Below are positions 24,513 through 33,289 of a stretch of 62,634 nt of DNA, piece by piece. Each line of letters starts with the position of its first letter. Position 1 is the stretch's first letter. Made by a program: the position numbers and the translations under genes. Source of the DNA: Collinsella aerofaciens (lineage in GTDB: Bacteria; Actinomycetota; Coriobacteriia; Coriobacteriales; Coriobacteriaceae); assembly GCF_015561195.1 (NCBI RefSeq), contig NZ_JADMSU010000010.1, forward strand, positions 1 through 62,634. Direction: 5' to 3'. Under the pieces are notes generated by a model. It was not told the origin of the DNA and searched no databases. It saw only the letters and a list, made by a program, of their open reading frames with translations.

Positions 24513-27053
24513 GTGTCTGATCAACAGCAAGAAAACGAAATAACGACGACGCAAGCCGCTCCCGCTGCACCGGTTGCGTCGGACCAGGTCGCGGCGCCCG
24601 CGCAAGCCTCGGCTCCCGAGACGCCTAAGGCTGCTTCGACGCCTGCGCCTGCAACTGGTGAGGAGGCCGTGCCTGCAACTGGTGAGGAGGCTGTTCCGGC
24701 AAAGCTCAAGCGCACGCGCCGCACGGCCAAGCCTGCTGCAGACGGCGAGGAGGTCACCAAGCCCAAGCGCCGTACCACGCGCACGACGCGCGCCAAGCGC
24801 ACCGTTGCAGCTGACTCTTCGGCGCCGATTTCCGATGAGGTCGCGCAGGCACGTGCGCTGGCGCAGATTAGCGAGGCTCAGGTGGTGCGCGCCCGCCGTC
24901 GTGCTGCCGAGCGCGAGGCCGCGGCTCTGACCGAGCTTGCAGCTCCGTCTGTGCCCGAGACGCCTGCCGCCACCGAGACGCCTTCCGCCGACCAGCCGAC
25001 CGAGAAGCCGGCACCGCGCACACGCCGCCGCACGGCTGCTAAGGCCGAGCAGGTTGCGGAACAGGTAGCCCCCGAGCTCACTGAGGCTTCGGTCCGTTCC
25101 GCGGCAGGGGAGGGCACATCGCCTGTTGAGCCCGCTGCGCCTGTCGAGGCCAACGAAGTTCCCGTTGTCGATCCGGCTTTGCGCCCGCACCGTCGCGGTC
25201 GCAAGCCCAAGGCCTTCGTCGAGGCCGAGAAGGCCGCAGCCGCAGCCGCCGCCGCTCGGGATGCTGCGGCGACCGCCGAGTCTGCAACCGCTGCCGACGC
25301 GCCTGTCCAGGATGCTATGACTTCCGAGGCCGTTTCAGCCGATGTCGATTCCGCCGACGTCCGTCCCGGTCGCAGCCGTCGTACTGCTGCTAAGCGCACG
25401 TCCAAGGCTAAGGCTGCCAAGAAGGGTACGTCCGAGGATTCCGCCGAGCCCCAGGACGTCGAACAGCCTGCGCCCGAGAAGCCCAAGCGCGGTCGCAAGA
25501 AGTCCGTTAAGGCCAAGGCCGCTGAGCAGCAGGCTGATGTCGAAGCGCGGGTCGATTCTGGCGCCGAGGCCAATGACGCCGCTGCGGCCAATGTTGACAC
25601 CGCCGCAACCGATGGTGCCGCCCCCGCCGAGGGCGAAGACGGCACTCGCCCCAACCGTCGCCAGCACAAGCGCAACGAGGAGCGCAACGAGCGCAAGGAC
25701 GAGCGCAACAACGACCGTCGCAACCGCCAGCGCGATCGCAAACAACGCAACAAGGAGCGTAATGCCGCTCCCACCGAGCCCACGCTTTCGCGCGAGGAGC
25801 TCGCTGCCATGAAGGTCGCCGAACTTCGCGAGAAGGCCAAGGAGTTCGAGATCGAGACGACCGGCAAGAAGAAGGCCGAGCTCGTCGAGGAAATCTACGT
25901 CACCGCTGCGAAGGCCGAGGGCTTCCGCGACATCAAGGGCATTCTGCAGATTCGCCCGGACAGCTCCGGCATCATCCACGCCCATGGCTACATGAAGTCC
26001 AATGACGACGCCTTCGTGCCCGCTTACCTCATCCGCTCCGCGCGCCTGCGCACGGGCGACGTCATCGAGGGCTCGCTGCGTCCTTCGCGCGGCGGCGACA
26101 AGCGCGCCGGCCTCGCCAAAATCACGACCATCAACGGTCTTGACCCCGAGCAGATTCGCAACCGTCCCAAGTTCGGCGACCTCACCCCGGTCTATCCCAA
26201 CGAGCCGCTGCGCATGGAGCACGGCAAGGATTCCATCACCGGTCGCGCCATCGACATCGTGTCACCGATCGGCAAGGGTCAGCGTGGCCTGATCGTGTCC
26301 CCACCCAAGGCCGGCAAGACCACGATCCTCAAGAAGATCTGCCAGTCTATCTCGATTAACAACCCCGAGGTGCACCTCATCTGCCTGCTCGTCGACGAGC
26401 GCCCCGAAGAGGTCACCGATATGCAGCGTTCCATCAAGGGTGAGGTTGTGGCGTCGACCTTCGATATGCCTGCCGACAACCACACTCGCGTGGCAGAGCT
26501 CGTCATCGAGCGCGCCAAGCGCATCGTAGAGCTGGGTGGCGACGTCGTGGTGGTGCTCGACTCCATCACGCGCCTCGCCCGCGCCTACAACTTGGCGGCG
26601 CCCGCCTCAGGCCGCATCCTTTCGGGCGGCGTCGATTCGGCGGCCCTATATCCGCCCAAGCGCTTCCTGGGTGCAGCCCGCAATATCGAAAACGGTGGCT
26701 CGCTCACCATCCTGGCCTCTGCCCTCATCGACACCGGTTCCAAGATGGACGAGGTCATTTTCGAGGAGTTCAAGGGCACCGGTAACATGGAGCTTAAGCT
26801 CGACCGCGACCTGGCCGACCGCCGCATCTTCCCGGCTATCGACCCCGTTGCCTCCGGTACACGTAACGAGGACCTGTTGGTCGACGAGCAGATGCGCCCG
26901 TTTGTCTTTGGTCTGCGTCGCATTCTTGCCGGCATGAACAACACCGAGCGCGCAGCCGCATCGTTTATCAAGGGTCTTAAGGGCACCAACACCAACCAGG
27001 AGTTCCTGGTGCGTTCGGCCAAAAAACACAGCGACTACGAGCAGACGTTCTAG
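24513..27053 (+). CDS. rho: Transcription termination factor Rho with a ~420-residue N-terminal extension
   Basis: 846 residues, twice the usual length. The last ~420 are standard Rho: helical N-domain (LSREELAAMKVAELREKAKE), cold-shock RNA-binding domain, Walker A SPPKAGKTT near residue 600, Walker B VVVVLDSITRLARAYN, and the Q/R-loop region to KHSDYEQTF. It is a hexameric RNA helicase that ends transcription. Residues 1-420 are low-complexity Ala, Glu, Lys, Arg and Pro, with a tandem ATGEEAVP unit near 47-62, many RRTRR/KPKR patches and an Arg/Asn/Glu stretch (ERNERKDERNNDRRNRQRDR). Actinobacterial Rhos often carry such disordered arms. The GTG start has only a weak binding site. Confidence 0.96.
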   Translation: MSDQQQENEITTTQAAPAAPVASDQVAAPAQASAPETPKAASTPAPATGEEAVPATGEEAVPAKLKRTRRTAKPAADGEEVTKPKRRTTRTTRAKRTVAADSSAPISDEVAQARALAQISEAQVVRARRRAAEREAAALTELAAPSVPETPAATETPSADQPTEKPAPRTRRRTAAKAEQVAEQVAPELTEASVRSAAGEGTSPVEPAAPVEANEVPVVDPALRPHRRGRKPKAFVEAEKAAAAAAAARDAAATAESATAADAPVQDAMTSEAVSADVDSADVRPGRSRRTAAKRTSKAKAAKKGTSEDSAEPQDVEQPAPEKPKRGRKKSVKAKAAEQQADVEARVDSGAEANDAAAANVDTAATDGAAPAEGEDGTRPNRRQHKRNEERNERKDERNNDRRNRQRDRKQRNKERNAAPTEPTLSREELAAMKVAELREKAKEFEIETTGKKKAELVEEIYVTAAKAEGFRDIKGILQIRPDSSGIIHAHGYMKSNDDAFVPAYLIRSARLRTGDVIEGSLRPSRGGDKRAGLAKITTINGLDPEQIRNRPKFGDLTPVYPNEPLRMEHGKDSITGRAIDIVSPIGKGQRGLIVSPPKAGKTTILKKICQSISINNPEVHLICLLVDERPEEVTDMQRSIKGEVVASTFDMPADNHTRVAELVIERAKRIVELGGDVVVVLDSITRLARAYNLAAPASGRILSGGVDSAALYPPKRFLGAARNIENGGSLTILASALIDTGSKMDEVIFEEFKGTGNMELKLDRDLADRRIFPAIDPVASGTRNEDLLVDEQMRPFVFGLRRILAGMNNTERAAASFIKGLKGTNTNQEFLVRSAKKHSDYEQTF

Positions 27054-27091
27054 GTTGTCATCCACGCGCAGCGATAGTCATCAATGCGATA

Positions 27092-27123
27092 AAGGGTCGG
27101 GGCTTTGAGCCTCGGCCCTTTTC
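27092..27123 (+). terminator. Terminator of rho
   Basis: AAGGGTCGGGGCT, loop TTG, AGCCTCGGCCCTT and T2-rich tail. All 13 positions pair, counting G-U. Confidence 0.8.
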
Positions 27124-27201
27124 CATAGCGCCGCTCCGCGCTTATTTTTGACCGTAAGACCGACGAGCAGCAGGTTTCCCGTTTCAATCCGACATCGTCG
27201 C

Positions 27202-27230
27202 TTGCAATCGGCAGGGCGGTTTCGCATAAT
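27202..27230 (+). promoter_or_regulatory. Promoter in the 313-base gap before the unknown membrane protein
   Basis: TTGCAA and CATAAT are exactly 17 bases apart, about 130 bases before the gene. The rest of the gap between rho and this gene shows nothing else clear. Confidence 0.5.
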
Positions 27231-27366
27231 AGCTTTTAAGCTTCGCGACGGAAAACGCAGATGAAACGAACCATATACCGTTGCTTTGGGGCATAGCCCC
27301 GCTTCATCTTCTCTCGCGCAGCCAACTGAATGATGCGATTTGGGTGCTGGAAGATGGGGAGAGCTC

Positions 27367-28767
27367 ATGGCTTCTTCTGATGCAACACAACGAGCAGTCC
27401 TTGCCGGACTTTCGTGCGGGATCGGCCTTGCCGCTCCCGTGGTTATGTATGCCGCGACGCTGCCGTTTTCGTCGGTGAACGAGACGGTCGTGGCGGGTGC
27501 GGTTCCCTTCGCCGTGGGCGCGGTGGCGGGCGTGGGCATCTATGCCGCCTCGCTGGGTATCTCCGAGTATCGTGAACAGCGTGAAGAGCGTCTGTTCCAG
27601 CCCGATGCCATGGGCGGTGCCGCCAATCTCAATCAGCATCAAAGCGAGTTCAAGACCGCCTCGATTCCAGCTCAGCAGCAGGATGCGACTCCTTACGCTG
27701 CGACTTCTGCTTCTCAGGCTCAGTCGGAGCAGTCTACCTCGGCATTCCTTTCCGGCCTGACCGGTGCGTTCCAGCGCCGTCATGCCGACGATGGTGTTCC
27801 TACCATCGCTCGAGCCGCAGATGCTATGGACGAGGCCGAGGCTTGGTCCATGATCGACAGCATGCTCGACGACGATTCGCCGGTTAGCTGCGACCCTGCG
27901 CGCTCGCGCGACGTCTATCAAGTCGCCATCGACGAGCTCACCAACGGCGGGCAGACCGGCTCCTTCAATCGCGACGACATCGCTGCCGCGGCGCGTGCCG
28001 TGTCGGGCTCTCAGGCCGCCCCTGCGGGCAGCACGGCGGCTTTCGTGGCACTCGTTGCCAACGCGGCAGCCAATAACGCCTACAGCGCTACCTCGGCGGA
28101 CGCGAACGCTTCTGCCGATAATTCGTACGTTGATGAAGACATGACCGCGGACGAGGAGGCCGTTGCCGCCCGCCGTGCCGCCGAAAGCTCGCTTTGGGGC
28201 ACTCCTGCCCAGCAGCAGGCGGCTGAGGCTGCGCCGTACAACGCAAACCTCGCCAGCATGCCTATCATTTCCGGTGCCGCGGACATCGATCTCGATGACC
28301 TCGATGAGCCTGCAGCCATCACCGCATCGATTGATGCCCAAGATCGCATCGACACCGGCGACCTTCCGGATGCCTCGCTCGAGGTTGATGTCCCCATGGC
28401 CGATTACTCGGGCCACGAGGACATGTGGGCCGCCGCCACCGCGATTCTGGATGAGATTGACGAGCCTGCTCCTGTTGCAGCCCCCGCTCCCGTCGCTGCC
28501 CCTCAGCCTGCTGCCCCCGCCTATGTCGGCCGTCACAGCGCTGTGTTCCCCGAGGATACCGCCCGTATCTCGCGCGAGGGCATCGAGCGGGCCGAGGCTA
28601 TTGCCGCCGGCATTATGGAAAATCGTCGTCACGAGCGCGTCAATCAGATCCTCGAGGAAGAGATCGAGCGCCTGCAGTCCTCTACCGCCAAGCGTACGGG
28701 CCGTGCCTATCTGAGCGTTATCGAGGGCGGTACCGCCAGCTTCGCGCCGCTCCGCGCGGAGGCATAA
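27367..28767 (+). CDS. Unknown Ala-rich protein with two N-terminal membrane helices
   Basis: 466 residues that I do not recognise. Residues ~7-30 and ~38-60 are hydrophobic and probably span the membrane (AVLAGLSCGIGLAAPVVMYAA; VVAGAVPFAVGAVAGVGIYAA). The remaining 400 are acidic, Ala-rich and mostly disordered, with a basic C-terminal stretch (ENRRHERVNQILEEEIERLQ) that may be a coiled coil. GGGGAG precedes the ATG. The VanZ gene follows after 7 bases, so both are surely co-transcribed. Position suggests a cell-envelope role, but there is no direct evidence. Confidence 0.7.
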   Translation: MASSDATQRAVLAGLSCGIGLAAPVVMYAATLPFSSVNETVVAGAVPFAVGAVAGVGIYAASLGISEYREQREERLFQPDAMGGAANLNQHQSEFKTASIPAQQQDATPYAATSASQAQSEQSTSAFLSGLTGAFQRRHADDGVPTIARAADAMDEAEAWSMIDSMLDDDSPVSCDPARSRDVYQVAIDELTNGGQTGSFNRDDIAAAARAVSGSQAAPAGSTAAFVALVANAAANNAYSATSADANASADNSYVDEDMTADEEAVAARRAAESSLWGTPAQQQAAEAAPYNANLASMPIISGAADIDLDDLDEPAAITASIDAQDRIDTGDLPDASLEVDVPMADYSGHEDMWAAATAILDEIDEPAPVAAPAPVAAPQPAAPAYVGRHSAVFPEDTARISREGIERAEAIAAGIMENRRHERVNQILEEEIERLQSSTAKRTGRAYLSVIEGGTASFAPLRAEA

Positions 28768-28774
28768 CTTCTGC

Positions 28775-29224
28775 ATGGTTAAGATAAATCGAAAATGGGC
28801 GGTCGTGACCTGCCTGATGGCGCTCTTGATCTGGGGCAATTCGCTGGTTCCCGGTTCGGGGTCGGGCTCGCTGAGCCTAACGGTCATGGAGGCCATCCGT
28901 GGATTTTTGCACGGCGTGGGACTTCCATATGAATGGGTGACCAACTTTGTTGTTCGCAAGTGCGCGCATTTTACCGAGTATATGGTGCTCGGCATCCTGG
29001 CAACGCACGCCTTTGATTTTGAGGGCCGACGCACCTTTGACGTGCTGCTGCCCACGGCAGTGTACCTGCTGCTGATTCCCTCGATCGACGAGACGATTCA
29101 GCTCTTTGTGCCGGGACGCGCCGGCATGATCACCGATGTGATGATCGACTGCTGTGGAGCGGCAACGGGCGTTGTGCTCCGATATCTCTTACGGTCGCTG
29201 ATGTGCGCCAAAAAAGCCGCCTAG
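28775..29224 (+). CDS. VanZ family membrane protein
   Basis: 149 residues with four hydrophobic segments and the VanZ hallmark VRKCAHFTEYMVLGILATH, followed by DETIQLFVPGRAGMITDVMIDCCGAATG. VanZ proteins are small membrane proteins; the founding member raises teicoplanin resistance and its biochemistry is unsettled. Second gene of the unit that begins at 27367. Its stop codon lies inside the left arm of the terminator. Confidence 0.9.
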   Translation: MVKINRKWAVVTCLMALLIWGNSLVPGSGSGSLSLTVMEAIRGFLHGVGLPYEWVTNFVVRKCAHFTEYMVLGILATHAFDFEGRRTFDVLLPTAVYLLLIPSIDETIQLFVPGRAGMITDVMIDCCGAATGVVLRYLLRSLMCAKKAA

Positions 29225-29256
29225 GACGTATTGTTTGGTCCTAGGCGGCCTTTTTT
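29216..29256 (+). terminator. Terminator of the VanZ unit
   Basis: GCCGCCTAGGAC and GTCCTAGGCGGC form a perfect 12-bp stem with T6 after it. The stem contains the VanZ stop codon. Confidence 0.9.
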
Positions 29257-29338
29257 ATTTGAGGGCTTATATGAGGCATGGTGGCGTCGTTCCGTAGGTC
29301 GGATTTGCCGGGCACGCCACGCCCTGCGGGTGCGTTTG

Positions 29339-30229
29339 CTACTGAAGCGCCTGTGCGCCCAGGGCCAGGCAGCCCATAATGCCCTGTTTGCCCTCGAGGC
29401 TGTTGTTGACGATGTAGGTGTCGATGTCGTTGACCTCGGGCGTGACGATGTAGCCGTTGAGCATCTCGGCGCACTTCTTGCGCGCGAGCGGCACGATGGG
29501 GGTGTGGTCGGCCACGCCGCCACCGATGACGATCTTCTGCGGTGCGTAGCACAGGATGTAGGTCATGAGCGCTTGCGCAAGGTATCCGGCAAGCAGGTCC
29601 ATGGCCTCCGGGTCGTCGGCCATCTCTCCGGCGCTCTTGCCAACCCAGCGCTTTTTGACGCCGGGGCCGGCGATGAGGCCCTCGAGGCAGTTGTCGTGGA
29701 AGGGGCAGCCGCTGTGCTCGCCGATGGTGTCGCGCGGGTCGCGCGTGACCAGGATGTGGCCGGCCTCGGGATGCATCATGCCGTGCACGAGCTTACCGCC
29801 CGAGAGCACGCCGGCGCCCACGCCGGTACCGATGGTCAGATACACCACGTCAGTGAGGCTCTGGGCGCAACCAAAGGTGACCTCGCCCAGGCAGGCGACG
29901 TTGACGTCGGTGTCGTAGCCGCAGGGAATATTGAGCTCGTTTTGGATGGTGCCCAGCAGGTCGAAGTAGCGCCATGCCGTTTTGGGCGTCTCCAGGATCT
30001 TGCCGTATTGGGGCGAGGCGGGGTTGACTGCGGTGGGGCCAAAGGCGCCGATGCCCAGCGCGGCGATGCCCTTGTCGGCAAACCATGCGTTGACGGCCTC
30101 AACGGTCTCCCGCGGGGTCGTGGTCGCAATCTGCTCGCGTTCCAGGACCGTGCCGTCTGCATAGCCCGTGGCGCAGACCATCTTGGTGCCGCCGGCCTCG
30201 AGCGCTCCGATAAGCTGCTGCTCTGCCAT
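29339..30229 (-). CDS. ROK family fructokinase-like sugar kinase
   Basis: 296 residues. The N-terminal ALEAGGTKMVCATG is the ROK phosphate-binding start. The HPEAGHILVTRD and GCPFHDNCLEGLIAGPG segments give the zinc-binding His/Cys set. That spacing and the LEGL-GP ending resemble bacterial fructokinases of the ScrK/YdhR type more than glucokinase. It would phosphorylate fructose, or a related hexose, with ATP. AGAGGAAT precedes the ATG. A TATACT -10 box lies just upstream, after the terminator of the aminotransferase, so it is likely expressed alone. Confidence 0.85.
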   Translation of the reverse strand: MAEQQLIGALEAGGTKMVCATGYADGTVLEREQIATTTPRETVEAVNAWFADKGIAALGIGAFGPTAVNPASPQYGKILETPKTAWRYFDLLGTIQNELNIPCGYDTDVNVACLGEVTFGCAQSLTDVVYLTIGTGVGAGVLSGGKLVHGMMHPEAGHILVTRDPRDTIGEHSGCPFHDNCLEGLIAGPGVKKRWVGKSAGEMADDPEAMDLLAGYLAQALMTYILCYAPQKIVIGGGVADHTPIVPLARKKCAEMLNGYIVTPEVNDIDTYIVNNSLEGKQGIMGCLALGAQALQ

Positions 30230-30302
30230 AGTATTCCTCTCTGGGACGAGTTGCTCTGTGACCAAAGTATAGCGCTCTAAAAAATAAATGAGGTCGCTAT
30301 AA

Positions 30303-30342
30303 AAAGAAACCTCGTAGCCCAACGGGTTCACGAGGTTTCTTT
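30303..30342 (-). terminator. Terminator of the aminotransferase gene
   Basis: On the minus strand AAAGAAACCTCGT and ACGAGGTTTCTTT pair perfectly, followed by more T. Confidence 0.85.
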
Positions 30343-30366
30343 AGTGCCTTTAGTTACTGGCCGTCC

Positions 30367-31548
30367 TTACCCGCGTGGCTCGATTTTATCACGCAGGGAC
30401 TTGAGGTTCTCCAGCGCGGCGTTAAGCGTCTCGTCTCGCTTGGCAAAGTGGAAGCGGATGAGGTGGTTGACGGGCTCGCGGAAGAAGCTTGAGCCGGGCA
30501 CGGCGCCCACGCCCACCTTGGACGCGAGGTCCTCGCAGAAGTCGAGGTCGCTGTTATAGCCAAACTCCGAGATATCCATCATCACGTAGTAGGCGCCCTG
30601 CGGCACGTTGTGCGTGAGTCCGATGCTGTCGAGTCCCTGACAGAATAGGTCGCGCTTGGCGGTGTAGAGGTCGAGGACCTCCTGGTAATAACTGTCGTCG
30701 AAGTTGAGGGCGGTGACGACGGCCTCTTGCAGGGGAGCGGCGGCGCCCACGGTGAGGAAGTCGTGGACCTTTTTGATGCGCTCGGTGATTTCGGCAGGAG
30801 CGATGGTGTAGCCCAGGCGCCAGCCGGTGATGGAGTAGGTCTTGGACAGCGAGCTGCAGCTGATGGTGCGCTCGAACATGCCGGGCAGCGTGGCCATATA
30901 GACATGCTCGTGGGGCGCGTAGACGATGTGCTCGTAGACCTCGTCGGTGATGCAGTAGGCGTCATACTTTTTGCACAGGTCGGCGATAAGGGTGAGCTCC
31001 TCGCGGGTAAAGACCTTGCCGCAGGGGTTGGACGGGTTGCATAGAACGATCGCCTTGGGATCGTTGTCGCGGAAGGCCGCCTCCAGGACCTCACGGTCAA
31101 AGTCAAAGGTGGGCGGGTTGAGCGGCACGTAGATGGGCTCCGCACCCGAAAGGATCGTGTCGGCGCCGTAGTTCTCGTAGAATGGCGAGAAGATGACGAC
31201 CTTGTCGCCGGGGTTCGTGACCGTCATCATGGCGGCCATCATGGCCTCGGTGGAGCCGCAGGTGACCACGATGTTCTCGTTGGGGTTGATCGGCATGCCC
31301 ATAAAGTGCTCCTGCTTGGCGGCAAGCGCCTCGCGCATGGCCTGGGAGCCCCAGGTGATGGAGTACTGGTGGTAGAGCGGCTTGGGGTCGGTGGCGATGG
31401 TGCTGAGGCTATCGAGCAGCTGCGCCGGGGGATCAAAGTCGGGGAAGCCCTGCGACAGGTTGACGGCGCCGTACTTATTGGAGATGCGCGTCATGCGGCG
31501 GATGACCGAATCGGTAAACGTTGCCGTGCGGTTGGAGAGTTCTTTCAT
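30367..31548 (-). CDS. Class I/II pyridoxal-phosphate aminotransferase
   Basis: 393 residues of fold-type I. The PLP lysine is in SSLSKTYSITGWRLGY near residue 235, with the Asn-Pro-Cys-Gly loop NPSNPCGKVF, the DEVYEH acid and the C-terminal RFHFAKRDE arginine. The N-terminus NLSQGFPDFDPP resembles kynurenine/glutamine transaminases and other broad aspartate-family enzymes, so the amino acid used cannot be named. AAAGGA gives the second of two nearby starts. The gene is monocistronic and divergent from the tRNA cluster. Confidence 0.9.
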   Translation of the reverse strand: MKELSNRTATFTDSVIRRMTRISNKYGAVNLSQGFPDFDPPAQLLDSLSTIATDPKPLYHQYSITWGSQAMREALAAKQEHFMGMPINPNENIVVTCGSTEAMMAAMMTVTNPGDKVVIFSPFYENYGADTILSGAEPIYVPLNPPTFDFDREVLEAAFRDNDPKAIVLCNPSNPCGKVFTREELTLIADLCKKYDAYCITDEVYEHIVYAPHEHVYMATLPGMFERTISCSSLSKTYSITGWRLGYTIAPAEITERIKKVHDFLTVGAAAPLQEAVVTALNFDDSYYQEVLDLYTAKRDLFCQGLDSIGLTHNVPQGAYYVMMDISEFGYNSDLDFCEDLASKVGVGAVPGSSFFREPVNHLIRFHFAKRDETLNAALENLKSLRDKIEPRG

Positions 31549-31658
31549 GCCGGTCCTTTCGAGCATTTGCAGTGGGGCAAGTTTACTCCTATGAAACCGG
31601 TGGGAAATGCTCGAAATGGTCTCGAAAAACTCTTTTCAAAATTCTTGAAAATTGGGGC

Positions 31659-31687
31659 TTGCATCGCGTGGCGTTCCTTGCAATAAT
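31659..31687 (+). promoter_or_regulatory. Promoter of the tRNA-His/Lys cluster
   Basis: TTGCAT and AATAAT are 17 bases apart, 26 bases before tRNA-His. Confidence 0.65.
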
Positions 31688-31713
31688 AGTCGAGCGCGAA
31701 GCGCACAGGACAC

Positions 31714-31791
31714 GGTGGGTGTAGCTCAGTTGGCTAGAGCGACGGGTTGTGGTCCCGTAGGTCGAGGGTTCGAGTCCCTTTACCCACCCCA
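31714..31791 (+). tRNA. tRNA-His (anticodon GTG)
   Basis: Cloverleaf with the extra 5' G of tRNA-His, acceptor GTGGGTG/TACCCAC, anticodon stem ACGGG/CCCGT with loop TTGTGGT, T-loop TTCGAGT, and encoded CCA. Confidence 0.95.
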
Positions 31792-31813
31792 GTTCTTGCT
31801 TCGTGTTGATATC

Positions 31814-31889
31814 GGGTCGTTAGCTCAGTTGGTAGAGCAGGGGACTCTTAATCCCAAGGTCCAGGGTTCGACCCCCTGACGGCCCACCA
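31814..31889 (+). tRNA. tRNA-Lys (anticodon CTT), copy 1
   Basis: 76 bases including encoded CCA. Anticodon loop CTCTTAA reads AAG. It is identical to the copy 119 bases downstream. Confidence 0.95.
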
Positions 31890-31932
31890 CACGATATCTC
31901 CTCTAAAGTCCGCCACAACGGACTTTAGCTTT

Positions 31933-32008
31933 GGGTCGTTAGCTCAGTTGGTAGAGCAGGGGACTCTTAATCCCAAGGTCCAGGGTTCGACCCCCTGACG
32001 GCCCACCA
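31933..32008 (+). tRNA. tRNA-Lys (anticodon CTT), copy 2
   Basis: Identical to copy 1. Its last 20 bases plus the following AAAGCATGTT recur at 32167-32195, which marks it as the likely integration target. Confidence 0.95.
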
Positions 32009-32019
32009 AAGCATGTTTA

Positions 32020-32050
32020 GACGGTCAACGAAAGTTGGCCGTCTTTTTTT
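32020..32050 (+). terminator. Terminator of the tRNA cluster
   Basis: GACGGTCAAC, loop GAAA, GTTGGCCGTC and T7. Confidence 0.9.
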
Positions 32051-32166
32051 GTTAACAGTACATGGGGTCGAACCCGTAAGGGCGCGGTGCTGAGGAAATG
32101 CGCGAGCATTTGCCAGCGCAGCGCGCAAGGCGCGAAGCGTCGCAGCGGCCGCCTGCGCAGCAGGCT

Positions 32167-32195
32167 GACCCCCTGACGGCCCACCAAAGCATGTT
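32167..32195 (+). repeat. Duplicated tRNA-Lys 3' end (att-like direct repeat)
   Basis: 29 bases identical to 31989-32017: the T-arm and acceptor end of tRNA-Lys, CCA and AAAGCATGTT. A decayed hairpin with T6 follows, like the tRNA terminator. No 5' part of the tRNA is present. Such partial copies are left by integration of elements into tRNA 3' ends, or by tandem duplication. Confidence 0.6.
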
Positions 32196-32268
32196 AAAGC
32201 GGCTGGCTTAGGCTGGTCGTTTTTTGTTAACCTCGAATGTGGTCGAACCCGAAAGGGCACGGCCGCTT

Positions 32269-33129
32269 TCACAGATCGAGTCTACCCTGGGGATCGGTAA
32301 AACCGTCGGTACCTTCCTTGAGTTTCTTCTCGTCTGCCTTCACGCGACGCTCGAGCTTTTTTGTATCCTCGGCAGGCGGCAGGTTCTCGGGGACAATTCC
32401 GCGGTCGATGAGGCTACCACGCACGCTTGTGTTGTTCTCGATGTGCTCTTGCTTGATCTGGTCCAGGCCGTACAGATCGTGTTCCTCGGCGTTGAAGGCC
32501 GTCATCGAGTTCGTAAGGTCCTTTGCTTTGATGAGGACATCGGCTAACCTGTCCGCCAATGCCGCGCTTTTGGATACGCCGAGCTGCTGCTTCATTTCCG
32601 CCGTGCTTCTGCCGCCGAATAACGCTTCATCGCCCTTCGACTTGATGATCGCGAATCCTTTGGAGTCCACGCCGCGTTTGAACGCAATACCCGAGAGCTG
32701 TTTCTCTGAATCGGATAGTGAGTGGCGCGCCTGCAAGCGCTGAATCTCTGCGAAGCGCTGCTCTATGAGCTCTTGGCGGCGCGTCTGCACGGCAAAGTAT
32801 GCTTGGGCGAGCGCGATCTCTGGCTTGTTTGAATCTCCGTTCTGGGCGATTAAATAGCATGCATAGCGCGTAAGTTTGTAGTCTTTAACCGCGCGAGCGG
32901 CGACACCGGCAGTTACCATTTTCGTGGTGTCACGAAAATGGGAATCAACTGGAGTTTTGTTTGTTTCGCACGAGACCTTTGCCCTCTTAACAACTTCGGC
33001 GAAGTTCTCCCATCGAGTGTATCCCATGGGTTCCATTAAATCTCGTGCGAGCCAATACTCAACGCCGTCTTCCACATTGGCGTAGCTATCAAGTTTGACA
33101 CGCCACTTCTCGATATCTCTACTGTCCAT
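32269..33129 (-). CDS. dinD: DinD-like DNA-damage-inducible protein
   Basis: 286 residues similar along the length to E. coli DinD. The N-terminal Bro-N-like region has WLARDLMEPMGYTRWENFAEVVKRAK, then VDSHFRDTTKMV, then the very typical LTRYACYLIAQNGDSNKPEIALAQAYFAVQTRRQE, and a C-terminal charged helix. In E. coli the gene is under LexA, and the protein interferes with RecA strand exchange. AGGAGGAG precedes the ATG. No clear LexA box is seen upstream. It stands next to a duplicated tRNA end and has lower G+C than its neighbours, so it is probably cargo of an old integrated element. Confidence 0.87.
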   Translation of the reverse strand: MDSRDIEKWRVKLDSYANVEDGVEYWLARDLMEPMGYTRWENFAEVVKRAKVSCETNKTPVDSHFRDTTKMVTAGVAARAVKDYKLTRYACYLIAQNGDSNKPEIALAQAYFAVQTRRQELIEQRFAEIQRLQARHSLSDSEKQLSGIAFKRGVDSKGFAIIKSKGDEALFGGRSTAEMKQQLGVSKSAALADRLADVLIKAKDLTNSMTAFNAEEHDLYGLDQIKQEHIENNTSVRGSLIDRGIVPENLPPAEDTKKLERRVKADEKKLKEGTDGFTDPQGRLDL

Positions 33130-33289
33130 ATCTCCTCCTCGCTGGTCTATTGTCTATGCGGGCTTTGCCCGCTCTGTATTCAGAATAAGGATACGCTGCC
33201 GTGCGGACACGAATGAGCCCGTGTCATTTCGAGCTCACGGGGCCTATAGATATCGATTAGCTGTGTTCTGTTTTAGATGGGTGTTCGAC

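Noticed and set aside
32150-32230. Third tRNA-Lys gene
   Set aside because: Only the 3' quarter is present; the D-arm and anticodon arm are missing.
33130-33289. LexA operator for dinD
   Set aside because: No GAAC-N4-GTTC or close variant was found upstream, so SOS control could not be supported from sequence.
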